A DNA stretch of 64,000 bases from Streptomyces sp. CB02923 (GTDB lineage Bacteria; Actinomycetota; Actinomycetes; Streptomycetales; Streptomycetaceae), in NCBI RefSeq assembly GCF_001905005.1, contig NZ_LWKZ01000003.1, positions 62,001 through 126,000 on the forward strand, read 5' to 3'. A program made the translations under genes and the position numbers. This document shows positions 32,997-42,054 of this stretch, piece after piece; within the stretch, counting starts at the first letter, position 1, and the number at the start of each line of letters is the position of its first letter. The notes beneath the pieces are model-generated. The model saw only the letters and a list, made by a program, of their open reading frames with translations. It was not told where the DNA came from and made no database searches.

Positions 32997-33698
32997 ATGC
33001 CGTACGAGCCCCCAACCCACACCGTCGAGCGATCGATTCGCGCCACCACAGGCGCCAAGATCATCGCTGGGGTGGACGAAGTCGGACGCGGCGCCTGGGC
33101 CGGCCCGGTCAGCGTCTGCGCAGCCGTCACCGGACTGCGCCGCCCGCCGGACGGACTCACCGATTCCAAGCTGCTGACACCCAAGCGACGCACCGAACTC
33201 GCGAAAGTGCTCGACGGCTGGGTCACGGCGCACGCCCTGGGGCACGCCTCTCCGGAGGAGATCGACGAACTGGGCATGACCGCGGCGCTGCGGCTCGCGG
33301 CCGTGCGGGCCCTGGAGGCGCTGCCGGTCCGGCCGGACGCGGTCATCCTCGACGGCAAGCACGACTATCTCGGCGGCCCCTGGAAGGTCCGTACGGTCAT
33401 CAAGGGCGACCAGTCCTGCATCGCGGTGGCCGCGGCCTCCGTGCTCGCCAAGGTCCGCCGCGACGCCATGATGGGTGAACTGGTGGGCGTGCACGCCGAC
33501 TTCGCCTTCGCGGAGAACGCCGGCTACCCGTCTCCCGTGCACCGTGCGGCCCTGGAGGAATACGGGCCCACGGCGTACCACCGGGTGTCGTGGTCCTACA
33601 TGGACGCCCTGCCCCGCTGGCGTCACCTGAAGAAGGTGCGCAGCACCCCCGAAGCAGCCGCTCTGGAGGCCGGTGGCCAACTCGGCTTCGACTTCTGA
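32997..33698 (+). CDS. rnhB: Ribonuclease HII
   Basis: Cleaves RNA in RNA-DNA hybrids and at single misincorporated ribonucleotides. 233 residues. Active-site residues: Asp27 and Glu28 in [15 protein letters not shown], Asp in ILDGKHDYL, and the [17 protein letters not shown] helix. ATG 32997 matches homologue starts; frame upstream has no ribosome site. A -10-like TACGCT 10 nt before the ATG suggests a very short leader. Confidence 0.95.
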   Translation: MPYEPPTHTVERSIRATTGAKIIAGVDEVGRGAWAGPVSVCAAVTGLRRPPDGLTDSKLLTPKRRTELAKVLDGWVTAHALGHASPEEIDELGMTAALRLAAVRALEALPVRPDAVILDGKHDYLGGPWKVRTVIKGDQSCIAVAAASVLAKVRRDAMMGELVGVHADFAFAENAGYPSPVHRAALEEYGPTAYHRVSWSYMDALPRWRHLKKVRSTPEAAALEAGGQLGFDF

Positions 33699-33764
33699 GC
33701 GGTGCGGGCATCAATTCGGTACCCGATGACGTGTCCCGCACCTACGTTTGATAGACATCCATTT

Positions 33765-34421
33765 ATGCCTCTCATCCCCGAGGAGCCTCAGATTCACGAG
33801 AGTGTCCCGGGTCCCCGCGCAACTCCGGCCGCCGGCCGCACCGCGTCGACCCCCCGTCCCGTTCCTGGTCCCGGTCCCCGCCCCGCGCCTCCGCGCGGTG
33901 CCCCCGCGGCCAGCGTCCGCCCCGGCAAGCCCGGACCCGCCACGCCGTCCCGCGGGCCGGCCGGCGTCCCTCCGGCGCAGCGCCCGGGCCCCCAGCAGCC
34001 CACTGCGACCGCCGGTGCCGCTGGCGCCGCTTCCGGAGCGCAGATCCAGCTGATCCCGGCCCCGCAGTCCGGCGCGCTCGACGCCGCCGAGGAGGCCGTC
34101 GACCTGCTTCTGGACTCCGGACGCGCGCCGAACGACATCCTGGTGCTCACCACCGGTGAGATGCACCCGTGGGCCGCGCACGAACTGTCCTTCGGCGAAG
34201 CGGCCTACTGGGCGCAGCAGGATGCCGCGGACGACGTGTTCTACGCGGATGCCACCGCCGAGCGTGCGACCGGACGGCCCGTCGTGGTCGTCGCGGTCAA
34301 CGGTGGCGCCGAGGAGACCGTCGCCCGGGCCCTGCCCGCCGCGTCGACCCGGGCCGGTGCGCTCCTGGTCGTCTGCGGCGACCCGCAGCGGATCAACGCC
34401 CTCCTGGGCGTGAACGCCTGA
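33765..34421 (+). CDS. Hypothetical protein with proline-rich N-terminus
   Basis: 218 residues; not assigned. Residues 1-92 are Pro/Ala/Gly-rich and probably disordered. The C-terminal ~125 residues form a compact alpha/beta segment (LDAAEEAVDLLLDSGRAPNDILVLTTGEMHPWAAHELSFGEAAYWAQQDAADD...ERATGRPVVVVAVNG) that resembles the C-terminal UvrD/Rep-type helicase fold without its ATPase part; that likeness is an inference. Positioned between rnhB and the RadC-like gene, near recQ, it may belong to a DNA maintenance neighbourhood. ATG 33765 is the first Met; a frame upstream is short. Ends at a convergent hairpin. Confidence 0.75.
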   Translation: MPLIPEEPQIHESVPGPRATPAAGRTASTPRPVPGPGPRPAPPRGAPAASVRPGKPGPATPSRGPAGVPPAQRPGPQQPTATAGAAGAASGAQIQLIPAPQSGALDAAEEAVDLLLDSGRAPNDILVLTTGEMHPWAAHELSFGEAAYWAQQDAADDVFYADATAERATGRPVVVVAVNGGAEETVARALPAASTRAGALLVVCGDPQRINALLGVNA

Positions 34422-34440
34422 CGGGTGCCGGCAGGGAGAA

Positions 34441-34466
34441 GCCCGGCGGCCATGGGCCGTCCGGGC
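34441..34466. terminator. Convergent hairpin terminator
   Basis: GCCCGGCGGCC (34441-34451) pairs with GGCCG and CCGGGC (34455-34466) with one bulged T and a 3-nt loop, in the 71-bp gap between convergent genes. Confidence 0.75.
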
Positions 34467-34492
34467 GTCTCGCGCCGGGTGCGCGCGGTCCG

Positions 34493-35443
34493 TCAGCGGG
34501 CCGCGGCGCGCCGTCGTGCCTCCAGCGCACCGGCCGTGCCGCGCCGCGGCGTGTGCCGTTCGTCGTGGTGCGGCGGCTCCGAAGGGGGCCGCGGTTCCCT
34601 GGCGTACGGCTGTGATGCGGGCGGACGCGTGCGTTCCGCGGAGCGGGACTGCTGGGACTGCTGGGACTGCTCCACCGGAGCGAACCGTTCCGGTGAGCCG
34701 GGCGGCGGTGGTAGCGGTGATTCGGGCCGTCGTGCTCCGTCGTCGTGCCCGCGCGCTTCCAGCGGTGCGGCGCCATCGGCCTGCGCCGACTCTCCCGGTG
34801 GGGTGTGTCCTGCCCCCTCTTGCCGCTCGGCCGGACCGGCCTGTTCCGGTACGTGCCGGTGCGGCGGTTGCTCCGTACCGCGGGAGTGAGCGATACCGCG
34901 AGAGCGATCGATTCGTGTGACGGAGCGCGGGCGTCGGCCGCCGCGGCCCTCGCCCAGCACCTGCCAGCCACTGCGGGTCAGCGTGATGTACGCGCCACAG
35001 CGGAGTCCGTGCAACGTGCACGCGTCGCGCAGCCCCCACATCCAGGCGCCGTCCGCCTCCGTCCAACGCGGGTCTCCCTCGCGGCAGTAGAGCAGGACCG
35101 CCGTACGGACCGGGACCCGCAGCCGCAGATCGTGCGGGACCACCCGGCGCAGCTGGGTCAGGAGCGCGTTGCGGAACTCCCAGCCGTCCGGAGCCGAAGC
35201 ACGCTGGACGAACGACGCGCTGGCGACGACGCGCTCCTCGGCCCCGAGCACCGCCACGACGGCCGTCGACAAGCCCGGTAGATGGCGGTCGTGCAGGCCG
35301 GTGACGACCTCACGCGGGTTGCGCAGCAGGGGAATGCCGGCCGACGCCCACTCGGAGGGCTCCAGCATGCGGCTCAGCCGGGCGGCGGAATCGGCGGACG
35401 TGGGCAGGGAAACATCCGGGGGCTGGGCGAAGCCGAAGGTCAC
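34493..35443 (-). CDS. Conserved actinobacterial protein with possible RadC/JAB-like fold
   Basis: 316 residues; function unknown. GTG 35443 follows GGGAGGA at about 5 nt. Residues 25-185 look folded: ...LGAEERVVASASFV..., EFRNALLTQLRRVVP, VRTAVLLYCREGDPRWTEAD, LRDACTLHGLRCGAYITL, GWQVLGEG. The order and spacing mirror RadC/JAB proteins (strand, REVFR helix, HNHPSG-PS-D metal motif, helix, C-terminal strands), but the metal motif is replaced by YCREGDP-TEAD, so no zinc site is expected. The C-terminal 130 residues are low complexity (Arg/Pro/Gln, with QSQQSQQS). The RadC resemblance is my inference. Same strand as recQ, 228 bp downstream of it. Confidence 0.7.
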   Translation of the reverse strand: MTFGFAQPPDVSLPTSADSAARLSRMLEPSEWASAGIPLLRNPREVVTGLHDRHLPGLSTAVVAVLGAEERVVASASFVQRASAPDGWEFRNALLTQLRRVVPHDLRLRVPVRTAVLLYCREGDPRWTEADGAWMWGLRDACTLHGLRCGAYITLTRSGWQVLGEGRGGRRPRSVTRIDRSRGIAHSRGTEQPPHRHVPEQAGPAERQEGAGHTPPGESAQADGAAPLEARGHDDGARRPESPLPPPPGSPERFAPVEQSQQSQQSRSAERTRPPASQPYAREPRPPSEPPHHDERHTPRRGTAGALEARRRAAAR

Positions 35444-35671
35444 GGTCCTCCCTTCGTCTACGCGTCCGCACTCAGGACGGCGGGCCGCCGCGCGGGCGCG
35501 GCACCGCCGTACCGAGCCGCGGACGGCGGGTACGGGGAAGCGGGTCCAATTCTTACGTTCGTACAGACATGCGGCAATGAACTCGTCGCGCGCAGGGCCG
35601 GAATCGGGCGCCGCGTCTGCCGTATTCATGCCCGCCGCACGGGTCCCTGACGCCCGACCACCCCCTTCACC

Positions 35672-37837
35672 TCACCCTTGTACGGCAAGGACCAGCGGAA
35701 ACACTCCGGCGGCGCCCGCCTTGCGCACCAGACGAGCGGCCACGGCCAAGGTCCAGCCGGTGTCCGCGTAGTCGTCCACCAACAGCACCGGCCCACCCGC
35801 CGACACCAGGGCCTGAGCCAACTCCGGCGGCACACTCAACGACCCGTGCAGCGCCCGCAGTCGCTGCGCGCTGTTGCTGCGCGGAAGCCGGGCCTCCGGG
35901 TCCTGCTCCCCGTACGTCACCGTCCCCAGGAACGGCATCCGTCCGACGGCGGCGATGCGCTCTCCGAGGGAGCGCACCAGCTGCGGACGGGTACGGGAGT
36001 CGAGCGTCACCACCCCCGCCGGACGCGCCGGGGCGTCCGGCGCACCCGAGGCCCAGCCTCCGGGACCCTTCGCCCAGTCGGCGAGCACCGTCACGACCGC
36101 GGAGGCGACATCGTCCGGAATCGGCCCGTCCGAGGCCTGCGCGGCGAGCATCGGGCGCAGCCGGTTGCCCCACCCGATGTCCGAGAGCCGGCCCAGCGCC
36201 CGCCCGGTGGCCGCCTGCTCACCCGCCGGAATGCGCCCCTTGAGATCGACACCGATGGCGGGCAGCCCCGTCGGCCACATCCGCCGCGGCTCCACCTCCA
36301 CACCCGGCCGTCCCAGCTCACCGCGCGCCGCGTCCAGCGAGGCGGCGGACACCTCGGTGGTGAAGCGAGCTCCCGCGCAGTTGTCGCAGCGACCGCACGG
36401 AGCCGCTGCCTCGTCGTCCAACTGCCGCCGCAGGAACTCCATCCGGCAGCCCGTGGTCATGGCGTAGTCACGCATGGCCTGCTGCTCGGCCTCGCGCTGC
36501 CGCGCCACCCAGGCGTAACGCTCGGCGTCGTACGTCCACGGGCGGCCGGTCGCGGTCCAGCCGCCCTTGACCCGGTGGACCGCGCCGTCCACGTCGAGCA
36601 CCTTCAGCATGGTCTCCAGCCGCGAGCGGCGCAGCTCCACCAGCGGCTCCAGCGCCGGCAGCGACAGCGGCCGGTCCGCGCCCGCCAGAACGTCCAGCGT
36701 CCGGCGCACCTGATCCTCCGGCGGGAACGCCAGCGAGGCGAAGTACTTCCAGATCGCCTCGTCCTCGCGGCCGGGCAGCAGCAGCACCTCGGCGTGCTCG
36801 ACGCCGCGGCCGGCACGTCCGACCTGCTGGTAGTAGGCGATGGGGGAGGACGGCGAACCGAGGTGCACCACGAAACCGAGGTCGGGCTTGTCGAAGCCCA
36901 TGCCCAGCGCGGAGGTGGCGACCAGGGCCTTGACGCGGTTGCCGAGCAGATCGTCCTCGGCCTGCTGGCGGTCCGCGTTCTCGGTCTTTCCCGTGTACGA
37001 GGCGACCGTGTGGCCGCGCTGCCGCAGGAAAGCGGTGACCTCCTCGGCCGCGGCGACCGTGAGTGTGTAGATGATGCCCGAGCCCGGCAGCTCGTGCAGA
37101 TGGTCGGCGAGCCAGGCCAGCCGGTGTGCGGCGTCCGGCAGGGGGAGCACGCCCAGGCTCAGGCTCTCCCGGTCCAGCGGACCACGCAGGACGAGGGCCT
37201 CCGCGGCCCCTTCGCCCGTCCCCAGCTGCTCCGCCACATCGGCCGTGACCCGCGCGTTGGCCGTCGCCGTGGTGGCGAGGACGGGAACGCCGGGCGGGAG
37301 GTCGGCCAGCATCGTGCGCAGCCGACGGTAGTCGGGACGGAAGTCGTGGCCCCAGTCGGAGATGCAGTGCGCCTCGTCGACCACGAGCAGGCCGGTGGCC
37401 GCGGCCAGCTTGGGGAGCACCTGGTCGCGGAAGTCGGGGTTGTTGAGGCGCTCCGGCGATACGAGCAGGACGTCGACCTCGCCCGCCGCCACCTCGGCCT
37501 GGATCGTGTCCCAGTCCTCGGTGTTGGAGGAATTGATCGTGCGCGCGCGGATGCCGGCCCGGGCCGCCGCGTCGACCTGGTTGCGCATCAGCGCGAGCAG
37601 CGGCGAGACGATCACGGTCGGGCCGCTGCCGCGCTCGCGCAGCAGCGCGGTCGCGACGAAGTAGACCGCCGACTTGCCCCAGCCCGTGCGCTGCACCACC
37701 AGCGCGCGGCGGTGCTCGGCGACCAGCGCCTCGATCGCCCGCCACTGGTCCTCGCGCAGCCGGGCGGTGCCGCCGGGGTCGCCGACGAGGCGGGAGAGGA
37801 CGGCATCGGCCGAGGCGCGCAGGTCTTCGTTGCTCAT
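35672..37837 (-). CDS. recQ: RecQ-type DNA helicase with C-terminal PRTase-like domain
   Basis: 3'-5' DNA helicase acting in recombination and fork repair. 721 residues. Helicase part: Walker A RTGWGKS (Lys55), [20 protein letters not shown] (about 153), motif [11 protein letters not shown]. The RecQ zinc site is C-X16-C-X2-C-X2-C at about 463-486. Instead of an HRDC domain the C-terminus (about 560-721) ends in [14 protein letters not shown], the PRPP-binding loop of phosphoribosyltransferases, similar to ComF. ATG 37837 is preferred by homology; ATG 37849 is possible, and neither has a strong ribosome site. Divergent from the DUF4192 gene across paired DnaA boxes. Confidence 0.9.
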   Translation of the reverse strand: MSNEDLRASADAVLSRLVGDPGGTARLREDQWRAIEALVAEHRRALVVQRTGWGKSAVYFVATALLRERGSGPTVIVSPLLALMRNQVDAAARAGIRARTINSSNTEDWDTIQAEVAAGEVDVLLVSPERLNNPDFRDQVLPKLAAATGLLVVDEAHCISDWGHDFRPDYRRLRTMLADLPPGVPVLATTATANARVTADVAEQLGTGEGAAEALVLRGPLDRESLSLGVLPLPDAAHRLAWLADHLHELPGSGIIYTLTVAAAEEVTAFLRQRGHTVASYTGKTENADRQQAEDDLLGNRVKALVATSALGMGFDKPDLGFVVHLGSPSSPIAYYQQVGRAGRGVEHAEVLLLPGREDEAIWKYFASLAFPPEDQVRRTLDVLAGADRPLSLPALEPLVELRRSRLETMLKVLDVDGAVHRVKGGWTATGRPWTYDAERYAWVARQREAEQQAMRDYAMTTGCRMEFLRRQLDDEAAAPCGRCDNCAGARFTTEVSAASLDAARGELGRPGVEVEPRRMWPTGLPAIGVDLKGRIPAGEQAATGRALGRLSDIGWGNRLRPMLAAQASDGPIPDDVASAVVTVLADWAKGPGGWASGAPDAPARPAGVVTLDSRTRPQLVRSLGERIAAVGRMPFLGTVTYGEQDPEARLPRSNSAQRLRALHGSLSVPPELAQALVSAGGPVLLVDDYADTGWTLAVAARLVRKAGAAGVFPLVLAVQG

Positions 37838-37888
37838 GGCTCCATGCAACCCGATGCCACTGACAACGCGCGAACCGCAGCCCGATGC

Positions 37889-37923
37889 TGTGGATAACTT
37901 CCGTCACCCGTGAGTTATCCACA
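37889..37923. promoter_or_regulatory. Inverted pair of DnaA boxes
   Basis: TGTGGATAA (37889-37897) and TTATCCACA (37915-37923) are two perfect DnaA boxes in opposite orientation with 17 bp between them, and the next base on each side extends the symmetry to 10 bp. They lie in the 126-bp gap between divergent recQ and the DUF4192 gene. Confidence 0.75.
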
Positions 37924-37963
37924 GGGGTCGCGGCGGGGCGGCGGTCCGCGGGATCTTCGAGCC

Positions 37964-39808
37964 ATGAACCAGCACAGCGAACCGTCCAGCCAGTCCGACC
38001 AGTCCCACCAGCCCGGCCAGTCAGACCGGAATGGGGTCGATCAGCCCGTCCAGCCCGACCAGGCAGTCGAGCCCGACCAGCCCAGTCAGACCAGCCAGCC
38101 CACTCAGCCCCGCCAGTCTGGCCGGACCGGGCCCGGCCAGCCCGTCTCTCCCGACCTGCCGGCCCGCCCCGACCGGCCCGAGCGCACCAACCGCACCAAC
38201 CGTATTGACCGCACCAACCGCATCGACCGCCTCGACCGCCTCGACCGGCCCTTCAGGCTCGACCGGCCTCGGCCTTCCGCGCCGATGCGCCCGCCCACCC
38301 CGTCCCGGCCGACCGCGCCGCCCTTCCCGGTCGCGGCCGCCACCGCGGACGCGGCGGCGGAGACCACCGAGGACGGCGAGCGGACCGAAGCGGCTAGGGT
38401 CACCCTGCGCGGGCCGGCCGAGCTGGCCGACGCGCTGCCCTATCTCCTCGGCTTCTTCCCGGACGACAGCATCGTCCTCGTCGGCCTGCACGGCGAGCGG
38501 GGACGCTTCGGAAGCCGGGCCCGCCTCGGCATCCCGACCGACCGCGCCCAGTGGGCCTATGTGTCCGAGCAGCTCGCGGGCTCGCTCGTGTCGATCGGCG
38601 AACAGCGTCGCTCCCGCCCCGAAGGGATCATCGTCTACCTCTGTCAGGAACCGGCTGAGGGGGAGAGCGGCTGGGACGTGAAGGAGCGCCTCCGCCCGCT
38701 CGCACAGAGTCTGCGCATCGCCTGCGGGGCACAGGACGTCCCGGTGCTCGACGCGCTGTGCATCTCCGACGGCCGCTTCTGGTCCTACTGCTGTCCCGAT
38801 CACCGTTGCTGTCCCGCCGTCGGCACGCCCCTGACCCCGCCGGGTACGTCGGTGATGGCCGCCGCCGCTGCCTACGCGGGCATCCAGGTGCGCGGATCGC
38901 TGCGCGAGCTGGAAGCCCGGCTGGCCGCGTGGACCGGCCCTCGCGCGGCGGGGCAGACCCGCGCCCTGGACGCCGAGGCCCATGCGCTCGTCCCGCGCAT
39001 GATGGAGGAAGGAACGGCGGCCCCCACACGGGCGGAGACCCTGGCGCGGGCGAGCGACCTGGTCCGCCGGTTCCGTACGGACCCGCCCACGGGCAGCCGC
39101 CGGGCCAGGGACGCCTGCGACGACGCGCTCCTGACCGACGCCGAGGCCGCCCGTCTCATCATCGGGCTCCAGGACCGCGTCGCACGGGACCGGGCGGCGG
39201 AGTGGATGGAAGGGCCGGAGGCCGAGCCCTCACTGCGCCTGTGGCAGGCGCTGTCCCGCCGCTGCGTCGACGGCTACGCCGAGTACGCAGTGGCGCCCCT
39301 GTCCCTGGCGGGCTGGGTCGCTTGGGCGACGGGTGACCAGCCGTCCGCCCGCGTCGCGCTCGGCAGGGCTCTGACCCTCGACCCCGAGTGCCTCTTCGCC
39401 CAACTGCTGCACAGCGGCATCAACGGAGGGCTGGACCCGGAGTCGCTGCGCCGCTGCCTGAGGGAGGAGCGTGACGAACGGGCCGCCGGGGCCGGTGGCA
39501 CGCCGGAAGAGAGCGTCGTACTGGCGTCCGGAAGTGACTCCGTACCGGTGCTTGTGGACGGCCCCGTGCCCACGCCGGGCTCCTCCCCGGGAGCAGCCCG
39601 GCCGGGCGATGCAGGCCGTACCGACGAGGCGCGGCGGCCCGCCGCATCGGACGGTCCCGACAGGGCGGGGCGCCCCGCGGGCAGCGGACGTTGTGGCGGC
39701 TCCGACCGCCCGGGAGGGCCGCGTGGGAGTAGGCGCCCCGGCTCGCGCGCGAGCACCGGCCGGGCCGGACGGCGCGCCGGCCGAGACGGTGACCGGAGCC
39801 GGCCGTGA
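37964..39808 (+). CDS. DUF4192 domain protein
   Basis: Actinobacterial DUF4192 protein of unknown function. 614 residues. Residues 1-135 are a Gln/Asp/Pro/Ser linker (DQPSQTSQPTQ, RTNRIDRTNRIDRLDRLDR repeats). The DUF4192 domain spans about 145-510 and starts VTLRGPAELADALPYLLGFFPDDSIVLVGLHG, the family hallmark; SYCCPDHRCCP contains a cysteine cluster. The C-terminal 100 residues are Gly/Arg/Pro-rich. ATG 37964 is the first Met after the DnaA boxes. The product is cytoplasmic by composition. It overlaps no neighbour; a debranching-like gene follows 104 bp later. Confidence 0.85.
   Translation: MNQHSEPSSQSDQSHQPGQSDRNGVDQPVQPDQAVEPDQPSQTSQPTQPRQSGRTGPGQPVSPDLPARPDRPERTNRTNRIDRTNRIDRLDRLDRPFRLDRPRPSAPMRPPTPSRPTAPPFPVAAATADAAAETTEDGERTEAARVTLRGPAELADALPYLLGFFPDDSIVLVGLHGERGRFGSRARLGIPTDRAQWAYVSEQLAGSLVSIGEQRRSRPEGIIVYLCQEPAEGESGWDVKERLRPLAQSLRIACGAQDVPVLDALCISDGRFWSYCCPDHRCCPAVGTPLTPPGTSVMAAAAAYAGIQVRGSLRELEARLAAWTGPRAAGQTRALDAEAHALVPRMMEEGTAAPTRAETLARASDLVRRFRTDPPTGSRRARDACDDALLTDAEAARLIIGLQDRVARDRAAEWMEGPEAEPSLRLWQALSRRCVDGYAEYAVAPLSLAGWVAWATGDQPSARVALGRALTLDPECLFAQLLHSGINGGLDPESLRRCLREERDERAAGAGGTPEESVVLASGSDSVPVLVDGPVPTPGSSPGAARPGDAGRTDEARRPAASDGPDRAGRPAGSGRCGGSDRPGGPRGSRRPGSRASTGRAGRRAGRDGDRSRP
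38176..38262 (+). repeat. 9-bp repeats in the DUF4192 N-terminal linker
   Basis: Repeated AACCGCATCGACCGC-type units encode Arg-Thr-Asn, Arg-Ile-Asp and Arg-Leu-Asp tripeptides in tandem. Upstream (37985-38110) CAG-NNN-GACC words encode Gln/Asp/Pro repeats. All periods keep the frame. Confidence 0.8.
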
Positions 39809-39912
39809 GCCCGCCGGTGCGGTGGCGCCGGCGTGACCTGGGCGCCGGCCCCGGCGTTCAGCTCTGTGGCGCAGTCCGTATGGAGCCCAGACCCCAGCAG
39901 GGAGCGCAGAGA

Positions 39913-42006
39913 GTGACAGGCATGGTCCCCACCACTCAGCCGGCCCGCCGGGCATCCGGAGATCATCGTTCCGGGGTGCCCCGGCCACCGGAACCGCAGC
40001 CTGTCCACGGGACCTTGATCTGCGTGGCCCTGCCGGCCCTCGCCATCTCCTCCGAACAGGGCCAGCTCACGGGCCAGGGGACGGACGGCTTCTACCGCGC
40101 CGGGCGCCGGGTCCTGTCACGGTGCCAGCTGAGCGCGGGCGGTTCCGAACCCGTGGTCGTACAGGGCAGATTGGTCGCATCGGACCGTGCGCGCTTCATC
40201 GGTACGGTCCGTACGGCCGTCGACCGCGGCCCCGACCCCGAGATCCGCGTCGAACGGCTGCGGTGCGCCGACGGCGTCGAACGGATCACGTTCCACAGCA
40301 GCGCGCCGCGCCGGGTGCGGCTGCCCGTGGAGCTGCGGCTGGGTACGGACCTCGCCGAGCTCGGCGCCATCGCTGTCGGTGTCGCCGGGCCCGAACTGCC
40401 TGCCAGCGTGCACGGTTCGGGGTTGCGCTGGTCCGCCGCGGGGGCCCATGCCGTGATCGCCGCGAGTCCGGCACCCTCGGACGTCATGGCCTCGGCCGGA
40501 CTGCTGTGCTGGGAAGTGGACCTGCCACCGGGCGGCCAGCACACCATCGAGGTACGTGTCCGACTGGAGTACGCGACATCGGGGGCCCACGCCGGTCGGC
40601 CGGGCCCGCCGCTCCCGGCCGCACGTGGCGGTGAGCAACCGCCCCGCCCGTGGTCGGCGGCGCGGCTCCAGTGCGACGACCCCCGGGCCGACGCGCTGCT
40701 GGCGGCCGGCCTCGATGATCTCCACGGCCTGCTGATGCGCGGCCCCGGCGCCCCCACGGACACGTACGTCGCGGGCGGGGTCCCCTGGCGCTGCGGCCTC
40801 TCACCGGCCGAAGCTCTCTGGGCCGCCCGCATGTTGCTGCCCTTGGGCACCCGCCTCGCGGCAAACACCTTGCGCACGCTCGCGCATGTGCAACTGACCG
40901 GCTCAGGGGCGGATTCCGGTCGAATTCCAGGCGCGCTGCGGGACGCGGGGCCGTACGCGCCACCCAGTTGCACGGGCGTAGAGGCGACACTGCTGTTCCC
41001 CACCGTTCTCGCCGAGGCCCGTCGCTGGGGCCTGTCCGAGCGCGAGACGGAACAGTTGCTCCCGGCGGCGGAGGGCTGCCTGAGATGGCTGCGCACGGCC
41101 GCAGGGGACGGGGACATGCCCGGCGACGGAGCCGTGAGCGAGGGCAGCGGCTACGTTCCCGACCCGGCGCCCGGAGGGCCGTACCGCTGCGCGACCCAGG
41201 CGCACGCGCATCGTGCCGCGCTCCTGGGCGCCGACCTCTTCGACGCCTGCGGCAGACCGGGCGCGCCCGAGCTGCGGGAATGGGCGGCCGGGCTGCGGAC
41301 GCGGTTCCGCGAGGAATTCTGGGTGGAGAGCCGCAGCGGCGGCAGCCCGGCCGCGCTGCGGACCCCGGGCGGGCGCCTGCTGCCGCACTTCGGTTCCGCC
41401 GCTGCCCACCTCCTGGACACCGGACTGCTCGGTGGCGGACGGACAGCCGTCGGCCTGCTCGACCCCGCACGGACGGAGCGCCTCGCCCGCCTCCTGGGGA
41501 GCCCGGCCATGGACTCGGGCTGGGGCCTGCGGGGGCTCGGCGCCATGGAGAGCGGCTACAACCCCTTCGGCCACCGCAGCGGCGCCGTGCGGGTCCACGA
41601 GACGGCGGTGGCCGTCGCCGGGCTGGCCGCCGCCGGCCATGAGAAAGAGGCGGCCTCCCTGGTCCGCGGGCTCCTCGACGCGGCACAGAGTTTCGCCTAC
41701 CGGCTCCCCGAGATGTACGCGGGCGAGCAGCGCACCCGTGACGGCGCCCCCGTGCCGCACCCCGCCGCCTGCCGCCCGGCGGCCGTGGCCGCCGCGGGCG
41801 CGGTGCACGCCCTGACCGCCCTGGCCGGGGTGCGCCCCGACGTTCCGGCGGGGACCGTGGCGGTGCGACCGGTCGGCAGCGCGCCGCTCGGAGCCATGCA
41901 GTTCACCGGGCTCAGCGTCGCCGGGCAGCCGTTCGCCGTACGGATCAGCAGACTCGGCCTCGGACTGGTGGAGGAGGCCGCGAATGGCTTGCAACTGGGG
42001 GCCTGA
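39913..42006 (+). CDS. Glycogen-debranching N-terminal domain protein
   Basis: 697-residue protein resembling actinobacterial glycogen debranching enzymes: a GDE N-terminal beta domain (about 30-260, GTLICVALPALAISSEQGQLTGQGTDGFYRAG) and an (alpha/alpha)6 glycosidase-like domain (about 280-690). Motifs in the second domain include YVAGGVPWRCGLSPAEALWAARMLLPLG and AMDSGWGLRGLGAMESGYNPFGHRSGAVRVHETA, where acidic catalytic residues would lie. GTG 39913 is chosen for GGGAG at 39900-39904, 8 nt away; ATG 39880 is possible. No signal peptide. It may act on glycogen or trehalose-derived oligosaccharides during development; substrate not provable. Confidence 0.8.
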   Translation: MTGMVPTTQPARRASGDHRSGVPRPPEPQPVHGTLICVALPALAISSEQGQLTGQGTDGFYRAGRRVLSRCQLSAGGSEPVVVQGRLVASDRARFIGTVRTAVDRGPDPEIRVERLRCADGVERITFHSSAPRRVRLPVELRLGTDLAELGAIAVGVAGPELPASVHGSGLRWSAAGAHAVIAASPAPSDVMASAGLLCWEVDLPPGGQHTIEVRVRLEYATSGAHAGRPGPPLPAARGGEQPPRPWSAARLQCDDPRADALLAAGLDDLHGLLMRGPGAPTDTYVAGGVPWRCGLSPAEALWAARMLLPLGTRLAANTLRTLAHVQLTGSGADSGRIPGALRDAGPYAPPSCTGVEATLLFPTVLAEARRWGLSERETEQLLPAAEGCLRWLRTAAGDGDMPGDGAVSEGSGYVPDPAPGGPYRCATQAHAHRAALLGADLFDACGRPGAPELREWAAGLRTRFREEFWVESRSGGSPAALRTPGGRLLPHFGSAAAHLLDTGLLGGGRTAVGLLDPARTERLARLLGSPAMDSGWGLRGLGAMESGYNPFGHRSGAVRVHETAVAVAGLAAAGHEKEAASLVRGLLDAAQSFAYRLPEMYAGEQRTRDGAPVPHPAACRPAAVAAAGAVHALTALAGVRPDVPAGTVAVRPVGSAPLGAMQFTGLSVAGQPFAVRISRLGLGLVEEAANGLQLGA

Positions 42007-42022
42007 GGTGCGCCAGGGCCTG

Positions 42023-42048
42023 ATTATCGTCAGGCGGACGACTATGAT
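42023..42048 (+). promoter_or_regulatory. Operator and -10 box of the Nudix regulator gene
   Basis: ATTATCGTC (42023-42031) and GACGACTAT (42037-42045) form a 7-of-9 inverted repeat with a 5-bp spacer. It overlaps the -10 TATGAT (42043-42048), which is 6 nt from the ATG, so the mRNA is probably leaderless and repressible by a dimer such as the gene's own product. Confidence 0.6.
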
Positions 42049-42054
42049 CGCGCC

